Positions 22,780-33,989 of a stretch of DNA of 64,000 nucleotides are shown in pieces. Under the pieces are notes generated by a model. That model saw only the letters and a list, made by a program, of their open reading frames with translations, was not told the DNA's origin and did not search any database. Each line of letters starts with the position of its first letter. The first letter of the stretch is position 1. A program made the translations under genes and the position numbers. Source of the stretch: Mangifera indica (lineage: Eukaryota; Streptophyta; Magnoliopsida; Sapindales; Anacardiaceae); the NCBI RefSeq assembly GCF_011075055.1, contig NC_058137.1, positions 11,765,463 to 11,829,462 of the forward strand, read 5' to 3'.

Positions 22780-24910
22780 AATAAGATAAGTTGGTAAGGA
22801 TGAAGAGTAAACTATATTGACACAAGTGCTGATTTCAAAGGATTTGTAGTGAAAATATATTATCGTCTTAGAAGCAATTGAAGTTAATCAAATGTGCACA
22901 TATTTTTCCCTAATAAAGAGCAGTAGGTGAGAGGCTATATGAGATTAGAGATGATATTATCTTCAGTATGTGATGGTGGTAGCAAGAAGCAAACAAAGAT
23001 CAACACAACTTTATGTTATCGAGAGTTGTACCAAAAGAAGAGACAATCTACAAGAAGAACAGGTTGATGAGGAAGAAATGAAGGATTATTTGACATACAA
23101 CTAGGCACAACCATACAGTTTCTGAGAGTATGATATGAATCATAGTGATAATAAGGAGAGTGGTGATGACAGTAAGGGTAATGATGATGATGACGATGAT
23201 GATCAATTCAACAGGTTTGTGGATGCTAATGACATATACAATGTATTGATCCAATACCCTGAAATGTACAATGTATAAGAATTCGTTCAAAGAAGTCAAA
23301 CGAATCATTGTTATGGTGGGGTCAAGTGTAACACAAGACATCATGGTTTCGTAAATCATGAAGTATATATAAGTCACATTCTAGATCCTAATCCATTTTA
23401 GTGGGTACTTAAGCCCACTATAGATGCTAAAAATGCGAGTATTAGCAATCATGAAACACAATGAGACAATTATTTAAAAGAAATAGGTTTTTATAATTAG
23501 AAGACAGAATTGAAAACATTATATACGTTTAAGACAGGTTTTCAATAAAGAGTAAGTTACTTTGATGGGATATGATGGGAGACTAAGTATGTAGTAGAGC
23601 ATATTATAACTGACGAGCATAGGAAACAAAGGACAAAGATGGAGACTTTTGGGTGCTATGGTTTATAGGGGATGCACATACTTGTCAATAAGATCAAATA
23701 TTGACACATTATAGACAGGCTGGTGCCCAGGCTTTGAAGACCATCTTTAATCAATGTTTATGGCTAAACCATATTATTGACTGAAGGAAATTATTTCTAA
23801 TATGGCAAATAGGTACAAGATCAATATACGATACATACAAGGGTGGCACACCAGGAAATATGCAATAAATGCATTACAAAGATTCCCTAAGGAGTCTTTC
23901 ATGCTTTTACTTGAGTATTGTCACAATATAGAGTTATGAAACATAGGAACCGTAACACATATTGACATTGACATGGAAAATAAGTTTTATTTTTTCTTCA
24001 TGGCATTGGGTTCTTTGATAAAAGGGTTTTAACAATTTTGTCACCTAGTGATTTACATTAATGCTTCAAATTTAAAGAGGAAGTACCTTGGTATACTTTT
24101 CATTGTTATTGCTAAAGACAATTATAATCAAATTTATCCATATTTGGTATCGAAGGAAATGAAAGAGTAGAGAGTGGATACCATTCTTGAGATACCTACA
24201 TATGTGTATTGGTGACGTCCCAAACTTTGCCATAATTTTATATCAACATTATACAATCATTGTGTCAGTGGCGAACATTATGCCTAATGCCATCTACGAT
24301 TTTTGTAACTACCATTAAAAGGTAACACGTGTTCACAGCACAAAAAAACCAAGCACACTGAGAAATTATCTTGGAGGGCCGTTAAGGCATATCACCTTAC
24401 TGATTTCAATGTTTCCATAAAAAGAATATTATAGGTAAATCCCAATATGGCAACCCAATCAACCTTTACAAATACAAAGTCTATGACATGCAACAATATG
24501 TATCTATCATTGATCTTGTGTAACAGACGTGTGAGTGTGGAAAATATAAGCTTTCCCATATTCCATGTTCACACATCATTGTTGTGGCATGATTCAATAA
24601 CTTGTTGACTGTTTTTTATAAGTAAAAGTATACTACTTAATAGAATATTTACAAAAGTTATACAAAGAAGATGTTAATCTAGTAGAGGGTCAGGCATAAC
24701 CAATTAATTTGTTGGTGATTTATCCATCTATGATGCATCAATGATGGTTAGGTCATTTGTTTAGCCACGCAAGGAGGTCATCACAAGGAGAGGAAGTTCA
24801 ACAACGTATTTGCAACTAAGGCCTTCAGCTTAGACAAATTAGACTGAATTGTTTGAGTCTAAATTTGGTGTCTATTGTTACCTTATCCTATGAATTTGGT
24901 AGTGATTGAG
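22780..24910 (+). pseudogene. mudrA-like: MURA transposase of MULE B (copy 1), decayed
   Basis: Blocks in order: PB1-like start NYIDTSADFKGFVVKIYYRL (about 22812); acidic stretch with eight Asp (DDDDDDDD, about 23185-23205); MuDR-type region HILDPNPF and LKPTIDAKNA (about 23380-23440); pre-catalytic KINIRYIQGWHTRKYAINAL and FPKESFMLLLEYCHNIEL (about 23818-23938); GTVTHIDIDMENKF and FFFMALGSLIKGF (about 23950-24030); catalytic entry INASNLKRKYLG with FIVIAKDNYNQIYP (about 24055-24145); SWIM zinc finger CEC...CSH at 24530-24574. The Asp expected at the DGT-LKGKY position is Asn. More than a dozen stops and frameshifts prevent expression of a full protein. Confidence 0.85.
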
Positions 24911-25167
24911 AATGAGGTCATCGTAGCTAATACCTACCCCAACCAACCAAATAGTTTATTTTGGTTTATTTTGTGTATTGACTTTTAATATAATTTAATG
25001 CTGAAATAATTTGCCACTTTAATTTGCTTGGGGTTTAGTTTATGATTTATTAAAGATTAATCAACTAACTTAATTTGTTTTAAGCAACAACAACTTAATT
25101 TATTAACCACATGCAATGGCAGTTTGAAGCATCTGAAGAATTATTGTAGGTCCACGATCTAAAAGAT

Positions 25168-25232
25168 AGAGGCTTAGACATATAGATGTTGATTGTGGTT
25201 TTGCACATCAATATCTACATTTCTAAGCCTCT
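25168..25232. repeat. Imperfect hairpin between the convergent MULE B genes (copy 1)
   Basis: Arms at 25168-25193 and 25207-25232 (AGAGGCTTAGA...TTGAT with ATCAA...TCTAAGCCTCT) pair at about 22 of 26 positions around a 13-nt loop. It lies just past the end of the MURA relic, before the Ulp1 gene end. Confidence 0.6.
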
Positions 25233-27649
25233 TTCTCTTAGAAATACATATGCATGATCTAGCTCGGATACAAAAAAAATGACTCAAAGTTCCTATGTAC
25301 TAATGCTTTGTATAATGGATAACCATGGAATGACTTGTATAATTGAAATTATGGAATGCACTTCAAGCTAATACAATACAAGTTTATATTGCATCAGTGA
25401 TTATCTTTACTACATAATGGACACTGAAGTGACCATCTGATTTCTGTTTCATTTAAGTCATTATTTATGCATATAAAAATGCTGAAGTAGTATAACCATG
25501 TTAAAAAAATAGGAGAAAGAATATATAAATAAAAAGTGATTGATAAAATAAATTGTCCAAACATAAATACAAATGACATAAATTGCCAACAACGGTTTGC
25601 ACCCTCCATTAATCATAGTCCTCGATATCTATATAGGCATACAAAATATTCATTAAAGAAAATGTCAATAAGTCATGTAAATGTATAACATGAGCATAAA
25701 ATATTTCATACCAAATGTCCTCTCATGAAATAGGCACATGGCCACTCATTTCTTAAGCAACTTCGAATGTTTGGCTATAAAGTTAAACATAAGATTCTGT
25801 ATAGCACTCCTCTTCAAATACATATCCTTACTTGGAATATGATCTGAAGAGACATGCAAGACTAAACTATTTAATTTAAAACATTGTAATTTAATGCATG
25901 GTCATAAATATTCAAACGTTAAAAAATGTGGAATTTAAATAAATACCTCATTTATTAAAATTCATAAATGTAAGAAATGTCTAAAAACTCCATTAGAATA
26001 GTTATTATGCATAAACAATATCAAACTGTAATTGAAATGTTCAAAATACATAAATGGAAAGAATGTCTAAACATGACAGTTATGCCCTTTACCATCATGC
26101 AACTGCTTGCTAGACTACTGGCTCTCCCGCATGTCCCACTACTTACCTCTACTTGTAAAATAACAAGAAAGAACATGTGAGTGAAAATACTCAATAAGTC
26201 GATAACCTCTCAACATTTTGAATACTCACAAAATTAATAAACCTAATGTTCCATCTGTGAATCTAGATATAGTTACAACTTGGCACTTTTATGCCCTAAC
26301 ATAAGCTGTCCATAAAGATTGCTAAGACCTAAGTTGATATTGACATATCTAATGCCTTAATGAAAGCATAAGCACAATGCTTGTCATTATCTATTGTGCC
26401 TTATGCATATATCATATGACCTATTAGGCTAGTTAACTAGGAAATCTTGATCACATGGAAAAAAATCTAATAGTAGTCTCTTTCTTTATCATATAGGCTA
26501 ATCAAACCTGTTGTCTAATCTATCCTAGAATGGTCCCTACCATGGGTACATATACAATACATCTTATTGACCATGTGAGAAAATATCTAAAAAGCCATAA
26601 TCTTTTACTATGCACAACCAAACTAAACTAAGTGGTTATGCACCTTCGTGTCGAGTGCTTGATCCATCTTATGGGTATCCAACCCTATCGCTTTTACTTA
26701 TCTTGCCACTTTTACACATAGCTACTACCGAACTAGATGTAAACCAGTTTCCTTAACTTTTCTAATTTTTAACTCGAATCTGACATGATCGCAACACATG
26801 GTTTTTGCACCATTCCAACTAGATGTTGGTAATCACACATATATACAGGTTATAAGATTAGCATATACATCTCTAATCTATATTTTTCTAATTTACAACA
26901 ATACAAACACATCCAATCATTCAATCCATTAACATTCATCATCATCAAACAAGTTTCTACCCTAACATCATCTTAGAAAACATCTCTATCTATTCAACAT
27001 AATATACACACATATTAACACTATTAAAATCTTCATAAGTTCCTTATTAATTCGTTTATCGAGGAAACATTCAATTAAGTTCAATATAACAAAGATGTCC
27101 ATAATCATGGTTTTTGACCTAACAACAACAACATCAAAGCTATACATATATTTCTCATCCATTTCAAGCATCAATTAACATGAATCAAGCCATTTTCATA
27201 TTCTTGATAGAAATTCAAGGGCACAATTTCATGCTTTCAGCCCTAATCAAACATTATCATAAATTCTATTTAATTAAAAGTCACCACTTACTTGCCTTTT
27301 GAGGCTCAAGCAAGCTCTTTGCATGACTACGAGAATTCTAACTATCGACGACTCTTTCAAGTGATTGAAAATCTCTCTTTTCACTAGTATCTCATTTGGA
27401 TTGCAACTATGGGTAAGAATAATATGAGAGATTAAGTTAAAAGCATTTCTATTTTTTCTCTTGGATGCAACACATGAGTGTGTAGCCACTATACATGGAT
27501 ATGTGTCATGTCACACAACTGTGAAAATTCAGTTTGATTTTATTGTGATCACAATCCTATCCAAAATTTAAATTATGTTAACAATACATGGTCATGTATG
27601 CCCCCACATACAAATGTGTATCACTCTAGGAAACTTTAATTAACTCAAT
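25233..27649. other. Intergenic core of MULE B (copy 1)
   Basis: No conserved protein block on either strand. The longest open frames (60-70 codons) show no family motif. Copy 1 holds 72 bp at 26841-26912 that are missing in copy 2. Confidence 0.5.
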
Positions 27650-30482
27650 TAAAATCAAGGGAAAAATATTAAAATACCTTTAGGCTTATCTGTGGGTATT
27701 ACATTCTACACAAGATACTCTATAAACATAAGCATAAGAATTACACAATCTCTCGATGCTGGCTCTTACTTCAGAACATCTTGGACACTCTTGAATTTTA
27801 ACTTGGTCAGTCTTGGTGGTGGCTAAATAGCCATAACTTGATAGAAATTGCTAGTCACAATAATGTATGACAATAATCTATATGGTGCCATCAACTTTAT
27901 AAATTTTCCTTTAGTTGTTGCATATTCTGTAGAGTCATATGCATGCATCGTCCAATTCTTTAAAACCAATTCACCATAAACCTAGTGTTGGTTGTTAAAG
28001 TTGATAGGGGAGTATACCTATCACGAAGTGTAGATTAAAATTAATGAAACATCGTATCACATTACGAACAAGTAAAAGTATACTACCTTCTCGACCAAAC
28101 ACTATGGCCAAAAGTATTTATTGTGCGGCTGGAGAGAGAAGCCATGGATTTGATACAGGGAAAAAAACAACCACTTCATTTCTAATTCCAACTCTTTGAA
28201 CTCTCATATATGAGATGATAGATGTGCCATGAACTGAGTAGATGTTATCGTTCAATTACTATCCCGAAAGTCATGACAAAGTATTCTGAGGAAATATTCG
28301 ATATGTTGTGTTGGAAAAGATAAGAGATCATAAGTTGAATGATGCAATATAAAATAAGTAAACTTATAAGACAAGTGTATATCAAGTTCTTTAGCCTCCA
28401 GAAGGCACTTTGCTAATTTATATGTCTAATGCTACTATTGGGTCCAATGAGAAAGACACGTTTGCAATCATTATCTGATGCATTATGGTACCACAGATTG
28501 AATGTTGAGAAAAACTGTATCAATGTCAGGTTTATTACAACAGTGGGCTTTGTGTCTGTGTATTGTTTGTTATTGTAATAGTCCACCATGTCTTTGTTTG
28601 ATCAATGAATAGACTAATAAGCTATTTACCTTTCTTTAGAACATGACTGAATGCTGACTATTTTGGACCAATGTGAGCTTTCTTAACTTTTTTCTTATAA
28701 GGGTACATACTCTTACTGAGCCATATCATCCTACTAGGGCATATCCTACTATAGGGGCACATCTTCATAGACATTTTTCATACATGTCATTTCATGATAA
28801 CATATATAAATACAGGTAAAGAATGAAAAAGGTAACTATCATAGACTTAGACTAATATGATCTCTAAACATATTAATCCTCTAGAATTTTCATTTGGTAC
28901 ATTAATAAGGATTGCTAAAGGATTTGTTGCATCTTTCCCAACATCATCGATTTGTGTTAGCTAAGGAGTTGTTAGATCTGATAGCAAATAATTAAGGTGT
29001 ATTATGCAATGAGTTACTATAAACGGTCCCCCAAGATACCACTATAGGGAGAAACCTTCTAAAACTTTCATAGAAAGGCAAGGTAGGTTAATATCTATGC
29101 AAAAAAGACCCATACATGAAGGGATGCATTAGAGATCAAAGGGTTGGACACCTATACAAGGGACATTTATATATAGGAGGAGGCACTAGAGAGTAAGGGG
29201 TTGGACACTTGTATAGGAGACATCTAAATATGAGGGGATGACAAAGGCAATTGCAAGCTTAAAAGTAACAGGACATGCATAATGAGCATCCTCATCATCA
29301 TCAGATTCTGTCACCTCCTTATTACTATTTGAGGTAGTTGGTGCCTTATATCCTATGAACTGTAATGCTCGTATATACCACTTGATCTTCTACTCAACTT
29401 GTATTGGATGTAATATAGGTGTAATAACCTCTTGGAATAGAATGAAAACTTGTTAAAAGTAAGCAAATGTAATATCAAAAAATCAACTAGAAAAGTATGA
29501 ATGATCTACTTATCGGAGATGCATCCAAAATTGCTATAACATCTTCTCACATTGGTAGGATAATAGTCCTCCTTAAGCATATAGAGGACCCTATCATTTG
29601 CTTGGAGACAAAAAAAGGTGCTAGGTTTCCTAGTATTTCATAAATCCAATACTGCATAAGAGACAATAATTATGGTTAGTATTTACAATTGTATGCACTA
29701 ATCTAACTTGATGGATTATGTGATCCTTACTCTGAATGCAATTGGGAATCCTATAATCGGGTAATTAAACAAACCGGTTGACCTGTTATAAGATGGGCAT
29801 TTTTGTAGAGATTCCTTGTACATTGTATATATGCCCTACTGCATGGAATCTATTGTCTTAGTCCATACCACCGAACCCCAAAGGTAGCAACTAAACATAT
29901 TAAGATCATTAACTAAGTGCAGGAAGCAATCTTTGATGACATTCTTATTATCCACCCCTAATAGTCCAACATGCAATAAATACAATACGACAAACTTCAC
30001 AACATCTATGTCATTGTCTCCTTATATCCATGACTCAACTACCCTCTGAATATCCAATTAAGTTAATGACCTATTAACACCTAAAAAGTATTTCTCCTTT
30101 AATTGAGGTATTTTTGAACAATTAATATAGGTAGACATGTCTGTATCATGATCAAAGTTGAGACCAATCACTGTAGCTAACTCCACAAAGTTGAAACAAA
30201 CATAAACATCATTTATTCTAAACCAAATATCTTACGTCAGGTCCACACGGTTAATTAAACGAGTAGCACCATATATATAAGTATGGTGTTAAATCGGGTT
30301 TCCTTAAATTCCATCAAGTGCCTAAAAGATGTGATTTGAAACATCTCTTTTTGGGTCATCATGAGTTTGTCGTTTATGTCACTTACTGTGTCCTTCTTCA
30401 TACAAAGCGTCATTTGCACTTGAAGTGTATAGGCCACTTGAAACCTATAGGTGCCCTCTTGATGTTGTGAATCTCTGACCAA
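27650..30482 (-). pseudogene. DUF1985-Ulp1 (C48 SUMO-protease-like) gene of MULE B (copy 1)
   Basis: Minus strand, DUF1985 half: VSDINDKLMMTQKEMFQ (about 30390), VYVCFNFVELATVIGLNFD (about 30195), DIDVVKFVVLYLLHVGLLG (about 29960-30010), WGSVVWTKTIDSM (about 29840-29880), and an exon starting YWIYEILGNLAP (about 29650). Peptidase half, one frame at 27661-28020: VYSPINFNNQH then stop then VYGELVLKNW, MHAYDSTEYA, KLMAPYRLLSYIIV, and SRDCVILMLMFIEYLV. The His, Asp and Cys of the C48 triad are all present, but the Trp normally after His is TAG, and at least four more stops interrupt the two halves. Ulp1 enzymes cleave or process SUMO; the role inside MULEs is unproven. Confidence 0.85.
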
Positions 30483-31182
30483 ATAACTAAAACATCAATT
30501 ACTCTGATCCTAAATCCTAAATCCCACCAAAAAATATTTACAATCCTATGAACAATACAACTAGGTGAGGTTGCCTAGTCTAGGCAAGATCGTTTGGTCT
30601 AAGTGACCCTCAAATTTCCTCGTCTACCTATTCTTCCATACAAAACTACCAACTCAAATCATGCAAATCCATATCACAACCAACATATCAAGCATAAAAA
30701 GTATAACAAATAATTATTTTTTTATAACATATCATTTGACAAAAAACCCTTTATTTATAACAAATAAATTTCATATTTTTTTTATACCCAAACCTTAAAT
30801 CTAATGAAAAAGTAGCAATCGTCAACAATCTATTAATTATTGTTCCAAACAGAAAGAAAAACTCAACTAACCTACCATTGCAACATTGTCAGCGTCTATT
30901 ATGTTGGGTTAGATATGTGGTGTCAGTTGTGTTTGGGTAGAGATGAATGCTACATCGGGGAGATGAATGTTGCATTTCACAACATTGTTAGCATCGGTAA
31001 TTCTGGGTGGAGATGAATCTTGTGCTTCACAACTCAGAGGACTGGTCACACATGAACAAAGATGAAAGATCACCTATATGGTTTTTCATGCATGAATAGT
31101 TCACTTATACAGTTTCAGAAGATTTGTTAAATGCAGGGGTATTTTAAGTTGTCTATTATTTTTGTGGTATAAATATTTTAAA
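30483..31182 (-). other. 5' leader of the MULE B protease gene and inner part of right TIR (copy 1)
   Basis: No coding block beyond 30482. Around 30890-31050 a GGGTGGAGATGAATGTTGCAT-type phrase recurs about three times as short direct repeats (shown here only as GAGATGAAT at 30940, 30961, 31009). The right TIR resumes at about 31130, and the segment ends with the target duplication TATTTTAAA (31174-31182). Confidence 0.45.
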
Positions 31183-32028
31183 GGCCAAAAGGACTATTTC
31201 CCACCCAAGGTATGCTTTTTCTACAAATTCCCACCCGTTAACTTTGAAAAGCCTATTTACCTACCCATGGGTTGTTAAAAAAAAGGTTAGGTTGACGGAT
31301 TCAAGGGCAAAATCATCATTTATCTATAATATTAAAAATAAACTTAAATTTGATTTGATTTCTTTTTACCCCCAAACCCTAACAACTAATAATTTTCCCC
31401 TAACCCAAGTTTTCAAAAACAACATTTTCCCCCTTAGGTTTTCCAAACTTTCGGATTGAATTTTTTGACAATGAACGACGATCTCCAGGCGATGTCTTTT
31501 CCTCTCCAATGTCTCCTCTTTCTGACCATGTAGTGTCTTCCTCTCCTAGGCATCGTCATCGACAAAGACGACGTGTCTTCATTGACAAGACGACGTGTCT
31601 TCATCGACAACGAAGAGTCTTCATCATCAACGAAGACGTTGTCTTTGTCTCTGAACGAAGACAACTTGTCTTCATCAGAGACGAAGATGATTCATCTTTG
31701 TCTCGATGAAGACGCCATACAGTGTTGAAGTGTTCGACCGAAAGGAAGGGTCATCAGAAAGGGAGAGTAGGTGCTTGGAGATCGCTGATCGTCGTCGAAA
31801 AAATTGGATCTGAAGTTTAGAAACCCTAGGGGGAAAATATAGTTTTTGAAAATTTGAGTTAGGGGGAAAGTGTTAGTTTTTAGGGTTTGAGGGGGGAGGG
31901 GAGAAATGATATAACCAATGGACTCAGTTAAGTTTAACGGCTCATGGGTGGATAAATAGGATTTTCAAAATTAACAAGGGAAACTTTGAGAATTCAGCAT
32001 AGTTTGGGTGGGAAATTGTCCTTTGGCC
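31183..32028. mobile_element. MULE-type MITE nested in MULE B right TIR (copy 1)
   Basis: Perfect 9-bp target duplications TATTTTAAA (31174-31182, 32029-32037). Ends GGCCAAAAGGACTATTTCCC and, reverse complemented, GGCCAAAGGACAATTTCCC open inverted repeats alignable for over 200 bp (shared ATTTCCCACCCAA, CCTATTTA, CCACCCATG). The core (about 31470-31720) is a cluster of GAAGAC/GTCTTC motifs on both strands with ATG-started open frames of 66-76 codons that look like by-products of the repeat. No transposase is present. Confidence 0.88.
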
Positions 32029-32108
32029 TATTTTAAAAGTAAAAATGGTGATAGATTTGTATAGGCGGATCCAAAAATTGTAAAATGTTTAATTTTCCCT
32101 AAAAATTT

Positions 32109-33035
32109 GATTGGCAAAAGGTAAAGAAGACCTATTCTTTAGGAATGAGACAACATCTCTTTATTTTCTCCTTAAAAAGATCAAAACTTTCAGTATTTGT
32201 ACTTTCTTTTTGGAAAACAACACCAATTACCTCTCTCCTAGCTATGTTTTCTTTAAAAAATTACTTAGACCTAGTCAAAATTATTTAACCTTTCTTGCAA
32301 GCATTCTTCGAAAATTATTTGATTTGAGGATTCTTTTAGTTGCACATCTAGATGACCAGTGGATTGTTGTATCTTTCGAGAATAACGTCAATAAAAACTT
32401 TTAGTGCGGTAGGGGCTTTTCTTTTATAAACTTTTATTGAAATAATTATTTTAAAGAGAAGAAATCATGTTTTCTAAAAATAAAATTAATTTGGATTTAA
32501 AAATTAATTTAATATCACACTATTTTTGTGACGAAACAATTTGGAAGTTCCGTTATGTTATTCTCAGAAAGTATATAACTTTTATTATCTTATGAACTTA
32601 GATTACTACTGTCTGCACATAATTGTGCTTAATTTTTTGGGTTTGAATATGAGCCCCAAAATGGGTTTGAATAATGGGTAGACTTCATAGTGCTTGTGTT
32701 CTGCAATTCATAGTTGTTTATTCGATGAAAGTGCGATATTTTTATAAAAGAATATACAAGAGCAATTTATTTTTTGCATTTTACAATAATTACTGCCTAT
32801 CCCACGTTCCTTTTTGTCATTGGGCCAATTGAAAAAAATAAAAAATAAAAAATAAAAAATAGAACAATTCAGGTTTTGCTTTGGCTGTAGTGTTTTGATA
32901 AATAGCGACGAGCCATTTCTGGTTAGGTACAGTTCTAAAGTCTTATTGGACAAAGTATATATATATTTTTTAATGAGTATGTAACGTGAATGCCTTTTTT
33001 TTTTTTTAAATTCACAATGACACATATATAATATA
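32109..33035. other. Spacer between MULE B and element D (copy 1)
   Basis: No recognisable gene; a 97-codon plus frame (32111-32404) has no known motif and its extension differs in copy 2. A run of AAAAAATAAAAAAT-type units lies at about 32836-32862. Confidence 0.45.
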
Positions 33036-33555
33036 GGGAAATTAAAACAATTAGTGTAAACATGAGTTTAAGCAAAATTGTCTTGTTTTTTTGGACTCAA
33101 GAAAAATACCTTATTTACTTGAAATTACCAAAATGCCCTCATATAAGAGACAAAAAATTTTCATATTCTCAACAAAAATTTTCCCGCTCAATTATGCACA
33201 AAATGAAATCCCACAAATCTCCCATAGTAAAGGTTCTTCGATATTTAGACAAAATTTTTGACATTTTTTAATGACAAAAATGAAAAAAAAAAAGTGAGTA
33301 AATCATCTTTTATCTTGTTTAAATCATTTTATGTATAACTTTAATAGATTTAGAATAAGATTTTACGCGATTTTAGTTTAGGGTTCTAGATTTGAAATAT
33401 TGATTTTATGGCTTGATTCTTAGTTTTTTTTTTGATGAATTAGTTTAGGGTTATTGTATTTAAGTAGGTATACAATTGTTTTTTTGTTGAATTAGTAATT
33501 GGAAACTGTGACTTTGGTCAAAAAAATTATCGATTTTTAAGTCTACATTCACCTT

Positions 33556-33576
33556 GGGGGGGGGGGGGGGGGGGGG
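33556..33576 (+). repeat. Run of 21 G (copy 1)
   Basis: Uninterrupted G run followed by TGTGTG. The equivalent site in copy 2 has only five G. Confidence 0.9.
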
Positions 33577-33989
33577 TGTGTGTTCTCAAACCCAGAGAAT
33601 CCTAGGTTTGAGAAATATTTTTCAGGAGAGAGAGGGGGGAATGTGAGTTTTTAAATAGTATTTATACGAGGGAGATATGTGGAATGCCAACGAAGGGGTA
33701 AATTATTACAGTTTTGGAATAGTTTCCCCTAAAGTAGCACCAAGGGGGAGCACTAGGGGGGGGGAATGTTGATTTTTTAATAGTTACACATTTGTGCAAA
33801 CCCTCGAGGGGGGAGAATTGCGAGTTTTTAAAATTTTATAAATATTTAGGACCTTTGAGACAATGAGGAAATGTTATAGGGGCAAATTGATGTTACTCTA
33901 AAATTTTAGCACCTATTGGAGAGATTAAAAAATGTTAAGGGGGAAAATTGATAGTTTGTTTAGATAAAGGTTTTTTATATACGCGTAGA

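Larger units (their letters stand above)
22151..32099. mobile_element. MULE B, copy 1: near-complete two-gene Mutator-like element
   Basis: Left end GGAAATTGAAAATTTTAC and the reverse complement of the right end GGGAAAATTAAACATTTTAC share a roughly 70-bp inverted repeat (CGCCTATACAAATCTATCAC versus CACCTATACAAATATACCAC inside it). The flanking 9-mers TAAAAATTA (22142-22150) and TAAAAATTT (32100-32108) match at 8 of 9. Between them a plus-strand MURA transposase relic (22780-24910) converges on a minus-strand DUF1985-Ulp1 relic (27650-30482). The right TIR is interrupted by an 846-bp nested MITE; without it the element is about 9.1 kb. The convergent layout recalls maize MuDR, but the second gene is a protease rather than mudrB. 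Confidence 0.8.

Noticed and set aside
23048..23377. 109-codon minus-strand frame rich in Ile, also at 52614-52943
   Set aside because: Antisense of the acidic Asp-rich linker of the MURA relic (GAT repeats read as ATC).
31434..31709. Overlapping 66-76-codon frames in the MITE core, also at 60941-61307
   Set aside because: Generated by GAAGAC/GTCTTC repeats on both strands; they change frame and length between copies and look non-coding.
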